Shown here in pieces: positions 19,960-30,412 of a DNA stretch of 64,000 bases. The notes under the pieces are model-generated. The model was not told the origin of the DNA. It saw only the letters and a program-made list of their open reading frames with translations, and did not search any database. The stretch is taken from the NCBI GenBank assembly GCA_020975725.1, contig QXJR01000028.1, positions 496,001 to 560,000 of the forward strand, in the 5' to 3' direction. The number at the start of each line of letters is the position of its first letter. Position 1 is the first letter of the stretch. Source of the DNA: Picocystis sp. L7. Its lineage: Eukaryota; Chlorophyta; Picocystophyceae; Picocystales; Picocystaceae. Made by a program: the position numbers and the translations under genes.

Positions 19960-20919
19960 ATGTATCCCGCACCCACAGGACACTCGCCTGCGATCGGACC
20001 TGGAAACGCCGGTCCACCAGCACTGCTGCCTTACGGTGGACATCCTGGGCCGAGGAAAACAACACACGTTCCGAAGCACGGAACGGAACCCTTCGTGGTT
20101 GATCCAGCTGCAGCACTGGAGGGAACAGATGGTTTGTCCGATCCCACGAAGCACACACAGTGCGTGCCGAACCGACGCAAACTCTTCGTTCGTCGCCTGC
20201 TGGATTAGCGGTCTGACTCTCCCGTCGAATACGAATCCGTGCTGTGCAGGTACCCATACGTGACAGGAACGAGCGTGTTGGCAGTCAAGTACAAGGATGG
20301 AGTCATGATGGCAGCCGATACACTGGGATCCTACGGCAGTACGAAGAGGTACAAAAGCGTGTGCAGGATCAAAGAAGTTGGGAACAACGTCATGCTTGGT
20401 GCAAGTGGCGAGTTGTCGGACTTCCAATACATTCAAAAGCTACTTGACGAACTCACCACAGAGGATTTCATGATGGACGACGGGGCTGTCTTATCGCCCC
20501 AAGAGATTTTTTCTTATCTGCAAAGAGTCATGTACAACAGACGCAATGATTTCGATCCCTTGTGGAACAGTCTTGTTGTTGCTGGTGTAGACAGGAAAGG
20601 GGTACCGTTTTTGGGTTCGGTAGGAATGATCGGTCAAGCGTACACAGATTCCCATATCGCCACTGGCTTTGGGAATGCCCTTGCAAGGCCTCTTTTTCGC
20701 AGCGAACAGAAGGATGACATGTCAGAGGCCGACGCAGAAGAATTGCTAAAAAAGGCACTGAAAGTTTGCTACTATAGAGACAAAAACAGCATCAACAAGT
20801 TCCAGTTAGCAAAGGTCACCCAGACAGGGGTCACTGTCTCTGAACCCTTCAAATTAGAGACCAATTGGGACTATGGTGCATTTGTTAACCCTAGCAAACA
20901 TGTACCCGGAACTTGGTGA
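19960..20919 (+). CDS. PSMB4: 20S proteasome subunit beta type-4 (two exons)
   Basis: A non-catalytic beta subunit of the 20S proteasome core. Exon 1 (19960-20159) encodes the propeptide and exon 2 (20250-20919) the folded part; the 90-nt intron 20160-20249 has donor GTGCGT and acceptor CAG, and a split CAG codon joins HTQ to YPYVTGTSVLAVKY. The 289-residue product is slightly longer than human PSMB4. Family blocks include AADTLGSYGS, LGASGELSDFQY, MYNRRNDFDPLWN and YYRDKNSINKFQ. As usual for this subunit there is no N-terminal catalytic threonine arrangement. The propeptide is Gly/Pro-rich. The gene converges on DIM1 with only 55 bp between stop codons. Confidence 0.95.
20160..20249 (+). other. 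Intron of PSMB4
   Basis: 90 nt, donor GTGCGT, acceptor TGCAG. Located between the propeptide and the conserved core. Confidence 0.9.
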
Positions 20920-20974
20920 TCGAAGTGTCTCGTGCATTGATCGGGTGGCAATTTGTCTTTCTTTTGATGGGGCT

Positions 20975-21585
20975 CTAGTACTTGTACTTGGTTGAATAGT
21001 CCTTTGGAGAAACGACCAAACCAGCGCCCTTACGTGCCCCCCGATACACTGTCTCGACTATGTCAATGAACTCCTGTTTATCCGTAAGCGCCCAGTTGAT
21101 CTTGTTGTTATTCCCGGTGCCAAGATCAACCATTATGTGTTTATTGCGAAAGAAGAACATGACGGTGCAGGGATCGTACAACTCATACATGGCATTGAAA
21201 TCTGGCACCTTGTCGATATCTACAAGGTAAATGACAGCGAAATTCTTCAGCTTCCCTGCCACGCCAACCAGAGTCTGCGCCGAAGAACCACGAGTGTGTC
21301 AGCAAGAACTTGGAGGTACACAGCTGGACGACGCGGCGACGAGTAGAACTAGCGCACCTCGTCCATTTGCATGCAAGTTTCGTCCCAGTCACGTCCGAAC
21401 CGGATGATGACGACCCGATCTTCTTCCGCCTGAACGCGTTTCGGACGCCATTCGCGAATCGCAGGTTAGTCGATGCATCCAGTGTCCTCACCGACCAATC
21501 TGCGACGCAGGAATCGTTCTTTACACACCAAAATGGCCTGATCGACGGCGTATCCGCTGTGCAAGTGCGGCAGCAGATACGACAT
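20975..21585 (-). CDS. DIM1: U5 snRNP protein DIM1/TXNL4A (three exons)
   Basis: A 142-residue thioredoxin-fold protein of the U5 snRNP and U4/U6.U5 tri-snRNP, needed for pre-mRNA splicing. Exons are 21585-21529, 21429-21358 and 21274-20975, giving 19, 24 and 99 codons plus stop. Introns of 99 and 83 nt have donors GTGTGT and GTGCGC and both end CAG. The spliced product has exactly the length of human TXNL4A and reads MSYLLPHLHSGYAVDQAIL, then EDRVVIIRFGRDWD, then KNFAVIYLVDIDKVPDFNAM and the near-invariant YELYDPCTVMFFFRNKHIM. The residue after the first splice differs from many homologues (Ala for Ser), a trivial change. Identification is certain from sequence conservation. Confidence 0.97.
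21275..21357 (-). other. Second intron of DIM1
   Basis: 83 nt, donor GTGCGC, acceptor GCAG; joins QMDE to TLVGVAGKLKNF. Confidence 0.9.
21430..21528 (-). other. First intron of DIM1
   Basis: 99 nt, donor GTGTGT, acceptor TTCAG; joins VDQAIL to AEEDRVV. Confidence 0.9.
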
Positions 21586-22809
21586 CCTTCGTACCACCAG
21601 CCACGCGCAGAACCCGATCCGATTGTTCGAGCGATTGCCTTCGATGTGCCGAACGAGGACGAAGCTCTGTGCGCGGTCAACCTGCCGTTTGTCTCGTGGT
21701 CGGCCGAGCACACGCTGGTTCGAGCGCTGGAAGAATCGAGACGAACAGTTGTGTCACCGAACCAGGGTGAATGGTAAGCACACCAGCCACGATTCTGCTC
21801 CATTAAGAACACCTGGACAAGACCCTGCAGTGCATGACCAAACTTGGGAATGCCACAGCAACGAAGGAATGGTCAAGGCATGAAAGGGAAACGTCCGGTT
21901 TGTCATGTACCTTTCTCCTCTTCGTCTTTGGAGGATGACAAGAGCTACCACACATGCTCCAAATGGAGCATTCGAACGCAGCGAACCGATGTTCAGCCCA
22001 AAGTGGGACAGAGGAACGGGACGTCACAATATTGATTTGTCGTAACAAACACAATTGCTGCTCTAGTTGACTGCTCATAGGCACTTTTACCGGCGAGCTA
22101 TGATGGTAAGCTGCTCCAACATCATGTTTTCTTTGCGCTAGTATTCCGCCGTCCGTGTGCATGGCACAATTGCAACCTGAAGAGCTATGAATTTATACAT
22201 GAAGTGCCTGGTTTAGCTGTTTGATAAGAAGGCTGGTCAACATGGTCGGCGCTTCGAACAAAGCATCCCCCCAGAGCTGGCGATCGACTATGGCTTTGTG
22301 ATCTGATTCGAAAAACACCGAGTCAGCTACTCCGCTCTCACCAGCAATGCTGTGCTGCACGTCTTTCTGGCAGCTTTGGAGAATGAACTCGGCTAATGAG
22401 GATGGAAGAGTTTGGCTAGCCTAGAAGGACTTCGTTGTGTCGTGGCTTGCCAATATTTTTAGGCAACCTCTTGAGATGGCAAAGTGATTGGGAGCACTTG
22501 CTACATTCACCTATGGCCACCAACAGTTTAAGGGAAGGGAACAAGTGCATTCTTTCTCATCGACTCCTTACAAATACAAATGATGCATATATGTGGACAA
22601 AAGCCCTCCATTCTTGCAATACAAATTTTCCTGCAATGCGCCTTCCTTCCATACACCTTTCCACGCCCAAGTAAATAGAATGCTTTACTTTGGGGGGTGC
22701 AAGAGAGGGACCGCGCAGCTTTTAGCTCCTTCATTCTTGGACAACACTGTCTATAGCCAATAATCATGGAGTGAAAAGAGGGAGCAAACCATAAAAGAAG
22801 GAAAGGCAT
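21586..22809. other. Intergenic between DIM1 5' end and ClpP 3' end
   Basis: The 200 bases upstream of DIM1 are GC-richer; the rest is of mixed composition with no recognisable gene, repeat or RNA. Confidence 0.5.
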
Positions 22810-23954
22810 TTACAGGCTGGATACTGCAGTTGGGCTTAATATGACTTCATCGATCAAGCCATATTCTTTAGCTTCTGCAGCCGACATGAAGAAATCCCTG
22901 TCTGTATCTTCTGTGATTTTCTCGAGTGACTGGCCAGTGAATTCAGCAAGGTACCCATTCAGGGTGAGTTTGTGATGAAGGATTTCATTTGCTTGAATCT
23001 CAATGTCAGCAGCCTGTCCTTGAGCACCACCAAGAGGTTGATGGATCATGATTCTTGAGTGGGGCAGAGAATACCTTTTCCCTTTATGACCCGAGGCCAA
23101 CAAGAAAGCACCCATGGACGCTGCCAGTCCGACACAGACCGTGGCACAATCTGGCCTTACATGCCTCATCGTGTCAAAAATAGCCATTCCTGCGGTAACT
23201 GAACCACCGGGAGAGTTAACGTACAACACAATATCTTTCTTAGAGTCCACCGAATCGAGGTACAAGAGCTGTGCCACGATAAGATTGGCCATGTCATCAT
23301 CCACGGCGCCACCAATCCGGATCACCCTTTGTAGGAAGAGCTGACTGATGACGGATTGAAATCTCTCCATCACCATTGGGGAGGGAGGGGGCGGTCCTTG
23401 GTTCGCCATGATTTCTTGCTGCGTCAGGTATGTCTGGGACAACAACTCACTGTTCGGAAACGCGTTGGGCGGAAGGTCAGAAACCGAAGAATCCAAGTAT
23501 CGATAGCGCATCCGAATCTCGCCGCTCGACACCACTCACCCGCTCTTTTTACTCATGGTTGGTCCGACCAGCATCCTATGGAGGGCAACCAGAGAAGACG
23601 TTGCCAGAGGCAGCCGTCGAAGGCGTCGTGTCAGCCCAGAGCTACGGAACGTGTGGCGTCATCCGGGTTCGCCCAGTCGTGCGTCTTCGGCCATTTCTTT
23701 CTGCGTCCAGGAATCCTCCTCTGCCTTCCACACGGACGAAGCAGCGGCTGTTTGTTCTCGGATCCTCGCGACTCGATTCCGGTTCTCCTCCGACTTCGTG
23801 GCTTCGCGCACCTCGGGTCCCAATCGTTTCGCTGCGCCTCCGCGACCAGGCGCGATCCACCGGTCCTCGCCTTTCCCGACCGTTTCCCGGTCTCTCGGGT
23901 CCTCGGCTTGGCGGAGGCGACGCATGCGTGCTTGGAAGCGGCGCGCACGGACAT
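22810..23954 (-). CDS. Plastid Clp protease proteolytic subunit (ClpP5-like), proposed three exons
   Basis: ClpP is the serine peptidase ring of the Clp protease. The core is certain: [17 protein letters not shown], the serine in GLAASMGAF, the histidine in [10 protein letters not shown] and the aspartate in [10 protein letters not shown], closest to nuclear-encoded plastid ClpP5. The 5' end is proposed: exon 3 (23449-22810) preceded by a 90-nt intron (23450-23539, GTGAGT to ACAG), a 36-nt exon 2 (23575-23540), a 236-nt intron (23576-23811, GTGCGC to ATAG) and exon 1 (23954-23812). All junctions keep the frame and give a 272-residue protein whose first 40 residues are rich in Ser, Ala, Lys and Arg, like a transit peptide. 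The simpler alternative is an unspliced start at ATG 23511 (MRYRYLD). The core is firm, the upstream exons moderate. Confidence 0.75.
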
Positions 23955-24301
23955 GGCTGCGGGATGTCGCGAAGATCGCAGCACGAAAGGAGGGGAACAC
24001 GTCGGCCCCTCTGCACCTCCCTCAGGGAGTTTCTTCTCGAACGAGCCGGACGTGTCCGGGTGGATCTCGGGGGACAGACCGGGCAGGAGGTCGGGTTCGA
24101 AGGGGATCGTGAAAGGGGAAGTTCCGGGTCTGTCGGTCAAGCGCATGGGACCGAGGCGAGAAACCCGAGCCAAGGCGACCGACACCAACGTGTGCATGGA
24201 CCAACCAAACGGACACAAGCGAGCTCGATTGGACATCTGTGCGCCGCCAACACCAGGAGAAGCGAAGGAAGAAACGTGGATGCAACTGGGATTGGAACAG
24301 G
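23955..24301. promoter_or_regulatory. Shared upstream region of ClpP and MnmA
   Basis: Head-to-head genes leave a GC-rich stretch of about 350 bases if the three-exon ClpP model is right. It must hold both promoters. No TATA box or other defined element stands out. Confidence 0.4.
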
Positions 24302-25666
24302 ATGCGTTCATGGTCGCGAATCAAGCCGTGGGTGCTGCGTTGGTCGAGGAGCAACTGGACGGTCGGACTGGATGAGGCTGCAGAGGAAGCCCTTCGATCT
24401 GGACCGCAATTGAGGAAGGCCGTGCAAGAAGCAAGGGTGCCGGATGTGGGTGTGGCGATGTCTGGTGGAGTCGATTCCGCCGTGACCGCCCTCCTCCTCA
24501 AACGAGCAGGTTGTCGGGTCACCTGCTACTACATGAAAAACTGGGACCCACTGGAAGAGGCTGGTGAAGCAGCCTGCAATTCAGACGACAGCCTTAAGAT
24601 GGCTCGGCAGGTTTGCGAAAGAATACAGGTGCCCCTGCTCGAATTGGACTTCGTCAAAGAGTACTGGAACGATGTGTTTGTGAGATTTCTGGAAGAATAC
24701 CAAGCAGGATTCACACCGAATCCGGATCTCTTCTGCAACAGGCACATCAAGTTCAATGCGCTCCTTCAAGTCGTGCGTGGAAAGATTGGACACGATGTGC
24801 TTGCTACAGGTCACTATGCTAGGATAGAACAGGAAGGATCTTCGAATGAAGTACGCCTGATGAAAGCTGTAGATGAAGCCAAAGACCAGACGTACTTCCT
24901 GGCAAGTGTGCCTCGTGCTGCACTTCAAAGTGTTGCTTTCCCCATCGGTAGATTGTACAAGTCACAAGTAAGGGATATTGCTCTTCAGGAGAAATTACCC
25001 AATGCTGGTAGAAGGAGTAGTACCGGAATTTGCTTCATTGGCAAGAGATCGTTTGCCAACTTTCTGGCCGAGTACATTGTCCTTAAAGATGGGGTTTTTG
25101 TTGATGTTGATAGCCTTCTGGCAAGGGATTGTCCACCGATTCATTTGGGGATGCACAACGGTATGCAATTGTACACTTTAGGACAAAGGGCACGGATCGG
25201 AGGACAGCCAGAGGCATGGTATGTGGCGGGTAAGGACAGAGAAAAAGGTCACGTGTATGTTGCCAAGGGATGGGGGCACAGAGCACTCTTCAGCTTATCC
25301 GCCTCTGTGGAGGAATTCTTCTGGGTATCTGGCATACCTCCAGCCAAGTTAGTAGCCGGGGATGCGATGCACCTCTCTTGCAAAGCTAGATACAACGAGG
25401 ATCCATCACAGTGTTATGTCGAGTTTGGACGGGGCGGTGTTGGGCCCTCTAGTCTTTTTCCGATGCCAGAAACCTCTGGAGTGCTGCAGGGCCAGCTCAA
25501 CGTTCGATTCAAAAATCCAGTGCGGGCTATCACACCACGTCAAGCATTGGTTTTGTATGATGGAGACGTCTGCCTAGGTGGTGGTCCCATCGGCCATGTT
25601 GGATTAACACTTGCAGAGCTCTCTGTTGGCAACAGCGTAACTCTCAAGGAAAGTGCTTGCTTGTAG
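24302..25666 (+). CDS. Mitochondrial tRNA-specific 2-thiouridylase (MnmA/TRMU)
   Basis: A 454-residue enzyme that places sulfur on the wobble uridine of certain organellar tRNAs using ATP. The PP-loop SGGVDS begins at Ser54. The catalytic cysteine lies in NPDLFCNRH (Cys145) and the second, persulfide-forming cysteine in STGICFIGKR (Cys244). The central and C-terminal beta domains keep family blocks such as LGQRARIGGQPEAWYVAGKD. The start at 24302 gives the leader MRSWSRIKPWVLRWSRSNW, basic with aromatic residues and no acids, typical of mitochondrial import; the open frame upstream of it has no ATG. No intron is needed. A plastid or dual location cannot be excluded. Confidence 0.93.
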   Translation: MRSWSRIKPWVLRWSRSNWTVGLDEAAEEALRSGPQLRKAVQEARVPDVGVAMSGGVDSAVTALLLKRAGCRVTCYYMKNWDPLEEAGEAACNSDDSLKMARQVCERIQVPLLELDFVKEYWNDVFVRFLEEYQAGFTPNPDLFCNRHIKFNALLQVVRGKIGHDVLATGHYARIEQEGSSNEVRLMKAVDEAKDQTYFLASVPRAALQSVAFPIGRLYKSQVRDIALQEKLPNAGRRSSTGICFIGKRSFANFLAEYIVLKDGVFVDVDSLLARDCPPIHLGMHNGMQLYTLGQRARIGGQPEAWYVAGKDREKGHVYVAKGWGHRALFSLSASVEEFFWVSGIPPAKLVAGDAMHLSCKARYNEDPSQCYVEFGRGGVGPSSLFPMPETSGVLQGQLNVRFKNPVRAITPRQALVLYDGDVCLGGGPIGHVGLTLAELSVGNSVTLKESACL

Positions 25667-26633
25667 AACTTTTCCTCCTCTATGATCGTCTGCACCTTAG
25701 CCAAATGGATCAGCGTCCATACGCACAGCAACTTCAAAGCGCCAGTTGCTTCAATTTTTCCTCGTGAGTTTTTTGAATGAGTGTCGAATGACGAAATGGT
25801 GAATACTTTTCGAACTATCCTATCGAGTGAGTGCTTTCCATGCGATACGGGCACATTTTGGGATTAGTTTCTGCCCGAGCATCCTGCAGAGTTCTCTCCA
25901 GGCCGGTGTAGTACACGACAGGCCCCTTTTGCTGCTGCTCCTGGGATCCGAACACCGTAATCGATTTAAGTGCTCACTGCCCCACCCATTCCCTTCCGGT
26001 ATAGGTGAAGCCATCGAGGGTAACGTACGTGCAACTGGATCTGGTCTGCAATCTTGTCCATGCTTTTTACCGAGAGCTGCCCATTGAAAGACTTGGGGCA
26101 GGTTGGCCTGATTCATGGAAAAGGATAGGAAGTGGGACGACCCAAGATTCGATGGCGGACACTCCATAAACTATGAATGGTTACTCGTGATCGATTTCAC
26201 AGTAACAGTGGATGCATCTTGGATGCCTGACGCCAACAGCTTGAACTAGGTCCGAGCCAAGAGGAAGAAGGCAACGTCGACTGGCTCTGGACGGGCGGTT
26301 CTGTCTTTCACGGCTCCTTCCTTCGAACCATGACTGAAAGAAACGCAATCGCGTTTCTTCGAGTCATTTCACGGACAGGAAGGCTCTCTTTCGATTGGTG
26401 GGTCCTCGGCCCGGTCAGGAGCTGGATCCTTGATGGGGACGGTGTGGGTTCAACCCCACCCCGCCCCTGGTCTTGGTTCCTTTTCCCTGGAAAGGCAGGG
26501 TCGTGTGCCGGACTGGACTGGGGTCCGACCCTGTTTCAGCGGTTTTCAGGGAAATTCCCGGTCTCCATCCCGCGGCGGTCCGACGTGCGCTTCAACCGAA
26601 GGCCACTTGCTGGACGGTTGGAAAGCACGAGAC
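25667..26633. other. Intergenic between MnmA and the syntaxin gene
   Basis: Nothing identifiable in the first 550 bases. From about 26270 the sequence becomes GC-rich and stop-poor and is the 5' flank of the syntaxin gene. Confidence 0.5.
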
Positions 26634-27563
26634 ATGTTCAACCTGCTGGGAAACGTCAAGGCGGACGAGAATGTGGAGATGTCGGCCAGGTCGCACTCCC
26701 TCAACAACGAAGTCGTGGTAGACATTGATGAGACGAAGGCGAACGAAGAACAGGCGTCTCTGACCAGCTTCTATGACACCGTGACAGAGATCAAGAAGCT
26801 GTTGGCTTCGATCAAGAGAAACCTCGCGGACATCCAGGCGGAAAACGAAAAAAGCAAGTCCACCACGAAGGCGAGTGACATGAAAGGCATCAGGGAGCGC
26901 ATGCAGACGGACATCGAAGAAGTGGGACGGACTGCACACTTGGCCAAGAGCAAACTGGAAGGGCTGGACAAAGAAAACGACCGCTGCAGGAAGCTCCCTG
27001 GATGCGGACCAGGGAGCAGCATGGACAGAACGAGGACTTCGGTGACGGCAACTCTGAGAAAGAGGCTGAAAAACACCATGGGAGAGTTTATGACCCTGCG
27101 CCAGACAATTCAGGACGAATACAGGGAGGTTGTAGAGAGGCGGGTCTTCACTGTGACAGGGGAAAGGGCATCAGAAGACGAAATAGAGCATCTCATTGAA
27201 ACAGGGGAGAGCGAGCTGATCTTCCAGAAAGCAATTCTGGAACAAGGCAGGGGACAGGTGCAAGAGACGCTGGCTGAAATCCAAGAGCGTCATGCAGCAG
27301 TTCGGGATCTGGAGCGTAGCTTACTGGAACTGCATCAAATATTCCTGGATCTCGCTGTCCTCGTAGAAGCTCAAGGAGAGATGCTGGACAACATCGAAAA
27401 TCAGGTATCGAAATCAGTGGACTACATCCAAGAAGGCAACAAAGCCCTTCAAAAGGCAAAAGTCATCCAAAGGAACACCAGAAAATGGATGTGCTTTGCA
27501 GTGATTGCTCTTCTAGTGATAGCCTTGATCATTGTTCTGGTCGTAGTAAGACCATGGGATTAA
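26634..27563 (+). CDS. SYP1-type Qa-SNARE (plasma membrane/cell plate syntaxin)
   Basis: A 309-residue plant-type syntaxin, the t-SNARE that drives vesicle fusion at the plasma membrane or forming cell plate. An N-terminal three-helix region (about 40-180) precedes the SNARE helix (about 210-265) and a C-terminal membrane anchor (about 285-305) ending RPWD. The segment LPGCGPGSSMDRTRTSV is a hallmark of plant SYP1 proteins, and RRVFTVTGE, LEQGRGQVQETLAEIQERH and LELHQIFLDLAVLVE are the core. The zero-layer glutamine is in that last block. The ATG at 26634 is the one giving the normal length; the frame is open upstream through the GC-rich leader. This gene is one of the best pointers to a green-lineage host. 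Confidence 0.95.
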   Translation: MFNLLGNVKADENVEMSARSHSLNNEVVVDIDETKANEEQASLTSFYDTVTEIKKLLASIKRNLADIQAENEKSKSTTKASDMKGIRERMQTDIEEVGRTAHLAKSKLEGLDKENDRCRKLPGCGPGSSMDRTRTSVTATLRKRLKNTMGEFMTLRQTIQDEYREVVERRVFTVTGERASEDEIEHLIETGESELIFQKAILEQGRGQVQETLAEIQERHAAVRDLERSLLELHQIFLDLAVLVEAQGEMLDNIENQVSKSVDYIQEGNKALQKAKVIQRNTRKWMCFAVIALLVIALIIVLVVVRPWD

Positions 27564-29477
27564 TCTGGGCGTCGTGGATGGTCCAGAAACATCAATGCAT
27601 GGGCTCACGAGATAGGGGTCGTGCTTGGAAAGCTCAGATAGAGGAAACCATTAAAAATGTTTCAATCGATCGCAATTGCACTGCCCCCATTTGCTCGGAC
27701 ATCGAGGAAGTGTGTAGACGAATGGGTTGAACTACCAGAATCACAATTGTTGCGGTTTTGTTCTTAAAGAATTGCTGATAGAGTTAACGATGTGTATTTT
27801 TGGATTGAGAATTGACGTTCTTCATTGTGTAGGTGTCACCGAACCCTTGACCGGTTGTGAAACTATTTCGCCATTATTTTAGGTTGCGAAAGCCTTTGTC
27901 CTTTTTCCATTTCGATAGCACCAACCCAAGTTTCCAACGCTCTTTCTCCTACCTTATGTGAATCATTGGTGGCCGTTGACTATATTGATTCTTCATGTCT
28001 TTCCTGGAGAGAAAGCTAAAGCTACGCCCTTGCCACCATTCAAAATTCTTCTCCCTCGTTGTCAAAGCAGAAGCGATTTCTCTCCATCAACTCGTGCATC
28101 CCCGAGTACAATGCGCTACCATGACAATTGCACATCGAGTGCATATACTTGAGTACAAACGCTATCTCGACTAACACACGCTTTCTAGTACATATCCATC
28201 CCTTTTTGCTACTCGCACGCCAAGTCATCCATACCTCCGTATTGCAGTTGAAGCACAACGATATAAGGACTGCCCCACTCAATCAACCGCACAAGCCATT
28301 CTTTCTTATGCCGTTTGGAAAAGGCGTGAAACGGCACTTTCGGTATGAACATAAACGCTCCTTTATTCTGCAACAATGAAGACACCTTTTGGCGTAATCA
28401 TGATGAACATGGCCTTCCCGGTGCGCGGGACACTCCATGCCAAGCAGTCTCTCACAACTCAGAGATATTTCCGGCCCTCACAATCAATTCCAAACTTCGC
28501 GTGCAAAGCATGTGTTCAAGATCAACGGCTTCAAACATCATTTGGCCACGTTGGATGGACCGTTTGAGGGGCATGGTAAAGTGCTCAGAAGCCGAATCCG
28601 CCCGAATTCATTGCCTTGGTTACACATAGGCTCCTTTGCAAGAAGCGCGCGATCACCAATATCAATCCGGTGCATTTATTGAAGGGTCATGTGCATAAAA
28701 ACCTTTGGTCTATTGTAAAATTTGTATGTTGAGGCACTGCCTAGGTCAAGGATTCGGATCGAAGTACGCTATTCATTGTATGGTAAGGGCTTGGAACAAT
28801 TTCGAGAAGAGATGCATTTGTCTCGTCCATCACCACCATCGTATGCATTTTCCGCAGGCAGAATGCTAGAGATCTTTCTACGCTCCATGGAAGCTAAAGG
28901 ATTGGGGTGTCAAAGAATTCTTTCCTTCTCTGACCCTGAAAGAACTCCTTGACCTGAAAGAGGAACATGCGACCATTGGAGCCCTTCCCATGTTCGTTTC
29001 CTCGTCCGGCATGATCATGGATGCGCATTTGACGGTACACATGAATCGCGAACGACCCCTTTCACAACCACGGGTTCGCTTCCTCGCCAAACGCCATCGT
29101 GGCCCACCTGCCTCGCCTTTGGGCATGGGTTCGAACCTGGCAGGGTGTATCTTCCTTTCGGGGGTGTGACTGCCCCCCTTTCGAGGCCTTCGTTCCCTCC
29201 AGAACCCCCCTTCGATTCCCCGCGCTTTTGAGGGTCAGTCGTTTCTGGCGCCAAAGCTCAAGCACGCACGTAAGCGCGCCGGCACCAGCCGAGGACCAAG
29301 CTCAGGCTCACGCACCGTTCGGTGCCAGGAAGGAGACGAAGGCAGCACAAGTGAGGTGGAAGAATGGTGAGTCGATCGATCTGCGGACGAGTCAACGCAC
29401 GAGCGAAGGAACACGTGGTGCACTTCCGTCTTTGAATCCGAAGGTGAACGTGGTCGTTCCGCGCCGCCGATCGGACG
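27564..29477. other. Intergenic between syntaxin and centrin
   Basis: AT-richer sequence to about 29000 with no recognised gene, then a GC-rich, stop-poor block to 29477 that precedes centrin. Open frames in the second part overlap on both strands and show no family signature. Confidence 0.5.
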
Positions 29478-30118
29478 ATGAAGCGTGATCGATGGGCGAA
29501 TAAAAGACAGGTGGCTGACGCTGGTACCCTTCGTCGGCGAAAAGGCGTTCCGAAAGCCAATCCTTCGCCGCGAAAGGCGCAAACAGGGCTCTCTGACCGA
29601 GGAACAGAAGCAGGAAATTCGGTGAGTCCGTGTGCAGGATTCTTCACCCTCTCCGAAACCAATGCGGGAATCGCTGACCCACTCACGCCACCGTTCGTAG
29701 GGAGGCGTTCGATTTGTTTGACATCGAAGGCACAGGTACCATTGATGCAAAGGAACTCAAGGTTGCAATGCGCGCTTTGGGATTTGAGCCCTCGAAGGAA
29801 GAGATCAAGCAGATCATTGCTGATGCAGACAAGGAAGGTGACGGGAATATCGAGTTCGAAGATTTCCTTAATCTCATGACTCTCAAATACAGCGAGAGGG
29901 ATCCGAAAGAAGAGATCATGAAAGCTTTCAAGTTATTCGACGAGGATGAGAGTGGGAGGATCTCATTCAAGAATCTCAAAAGGGTAGCCAAAGAACTCGG
30001 TGAAAACATCACCGACGAAGAGTTGCAGGAGATGATTGAAGTCGCCGATCGTGATGGTGATGGAGAAGTGAACCAAGAAGAATTTGTACGAATCATGCAG
30101 AAGACGAGCCTGTTTTAA
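29478..30118 (+). CDS. Centrin (EF-hand protein of basal bodies), proposed three exons
   Basis: Centrin is a calcium-binding EF-hand protein of basal bodies/centrioles and nuclear pore-linked repair complexes. The last exon (29701-30118) and the one before it (29587-29621) are firm: [10 protein letters not shown] joins EAFDLFD across a 79-nt intron (29622-29700, GTGAGT to GTAG). Four EF hands follow, with loops starting [29 protein letters not shown] and DRDGDGEVN, and the protein ends KTSLF as centrins do. The firm frame has no ATG upstream; a 76-nt intron 29511-29586 (GTGGCT to ACAG) would join ATG 29478 ([11 protein letters not shown]) in phase, giving a short basic N terminus. That first exon is a proposal. 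A centrin implies a flagellated stage or centriole-like structure, but is not proof. Confidence 0.85.
29622..29700 (+). other. Intron of centrin
   Basis: 79 nt, donor GTGAGT, acceptor CGTAG; the split codon CG/G restores Arg-Glu-Ala of the first EF hand. Confidence 0.9.
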
Positions 30119-30412
30119 ATCAGCGCGTACTCACCTACTGTTTCGAGTTGCATGGGCTCTACTAGCATCCGGAAATGCCATGCTAGTACGAAACATCTTA
30201 ACTTATTGCGTATCATACACTTGCCGTGAATATATGTTTGCAGTGTCAACAAGCACACTTTGCACCCCTTCCCCCAGCCACTACAAAGCCACGCACTTTG
30301 ATAGGTGCAATTTGCTAGTCAATGTTGCAGGTGCAGGCAAAGGCTTGGGCATGCGTAAATCTACAGAATTATGCTTCCAGTTGGTTGGCAACAGCAAAGG
30401 AAATCCAACCCT
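30119..30412. other. Convergent 3' region between centrin and GYF gene
   Basis: 294 bases between two opposing stop codons; expected to hold both 3' UTRs. No specific element seen. Confidence 0.5.

Noticed and set aside
23631-24311. 226-codon minus-strand frame upstream of ClpP taken as a separate gene
   Set aside because: No domain; part of it is better explained as the proposed transit-peptide exon, the rest as GC-rich 5' block.
29123-29143. GGTTCGAACC-like palindrome suggestive of a tRNA T-arm
   Set aside because: Flanking bases do not pair as a 5-bp T stem and no other tRNA arm is visible.
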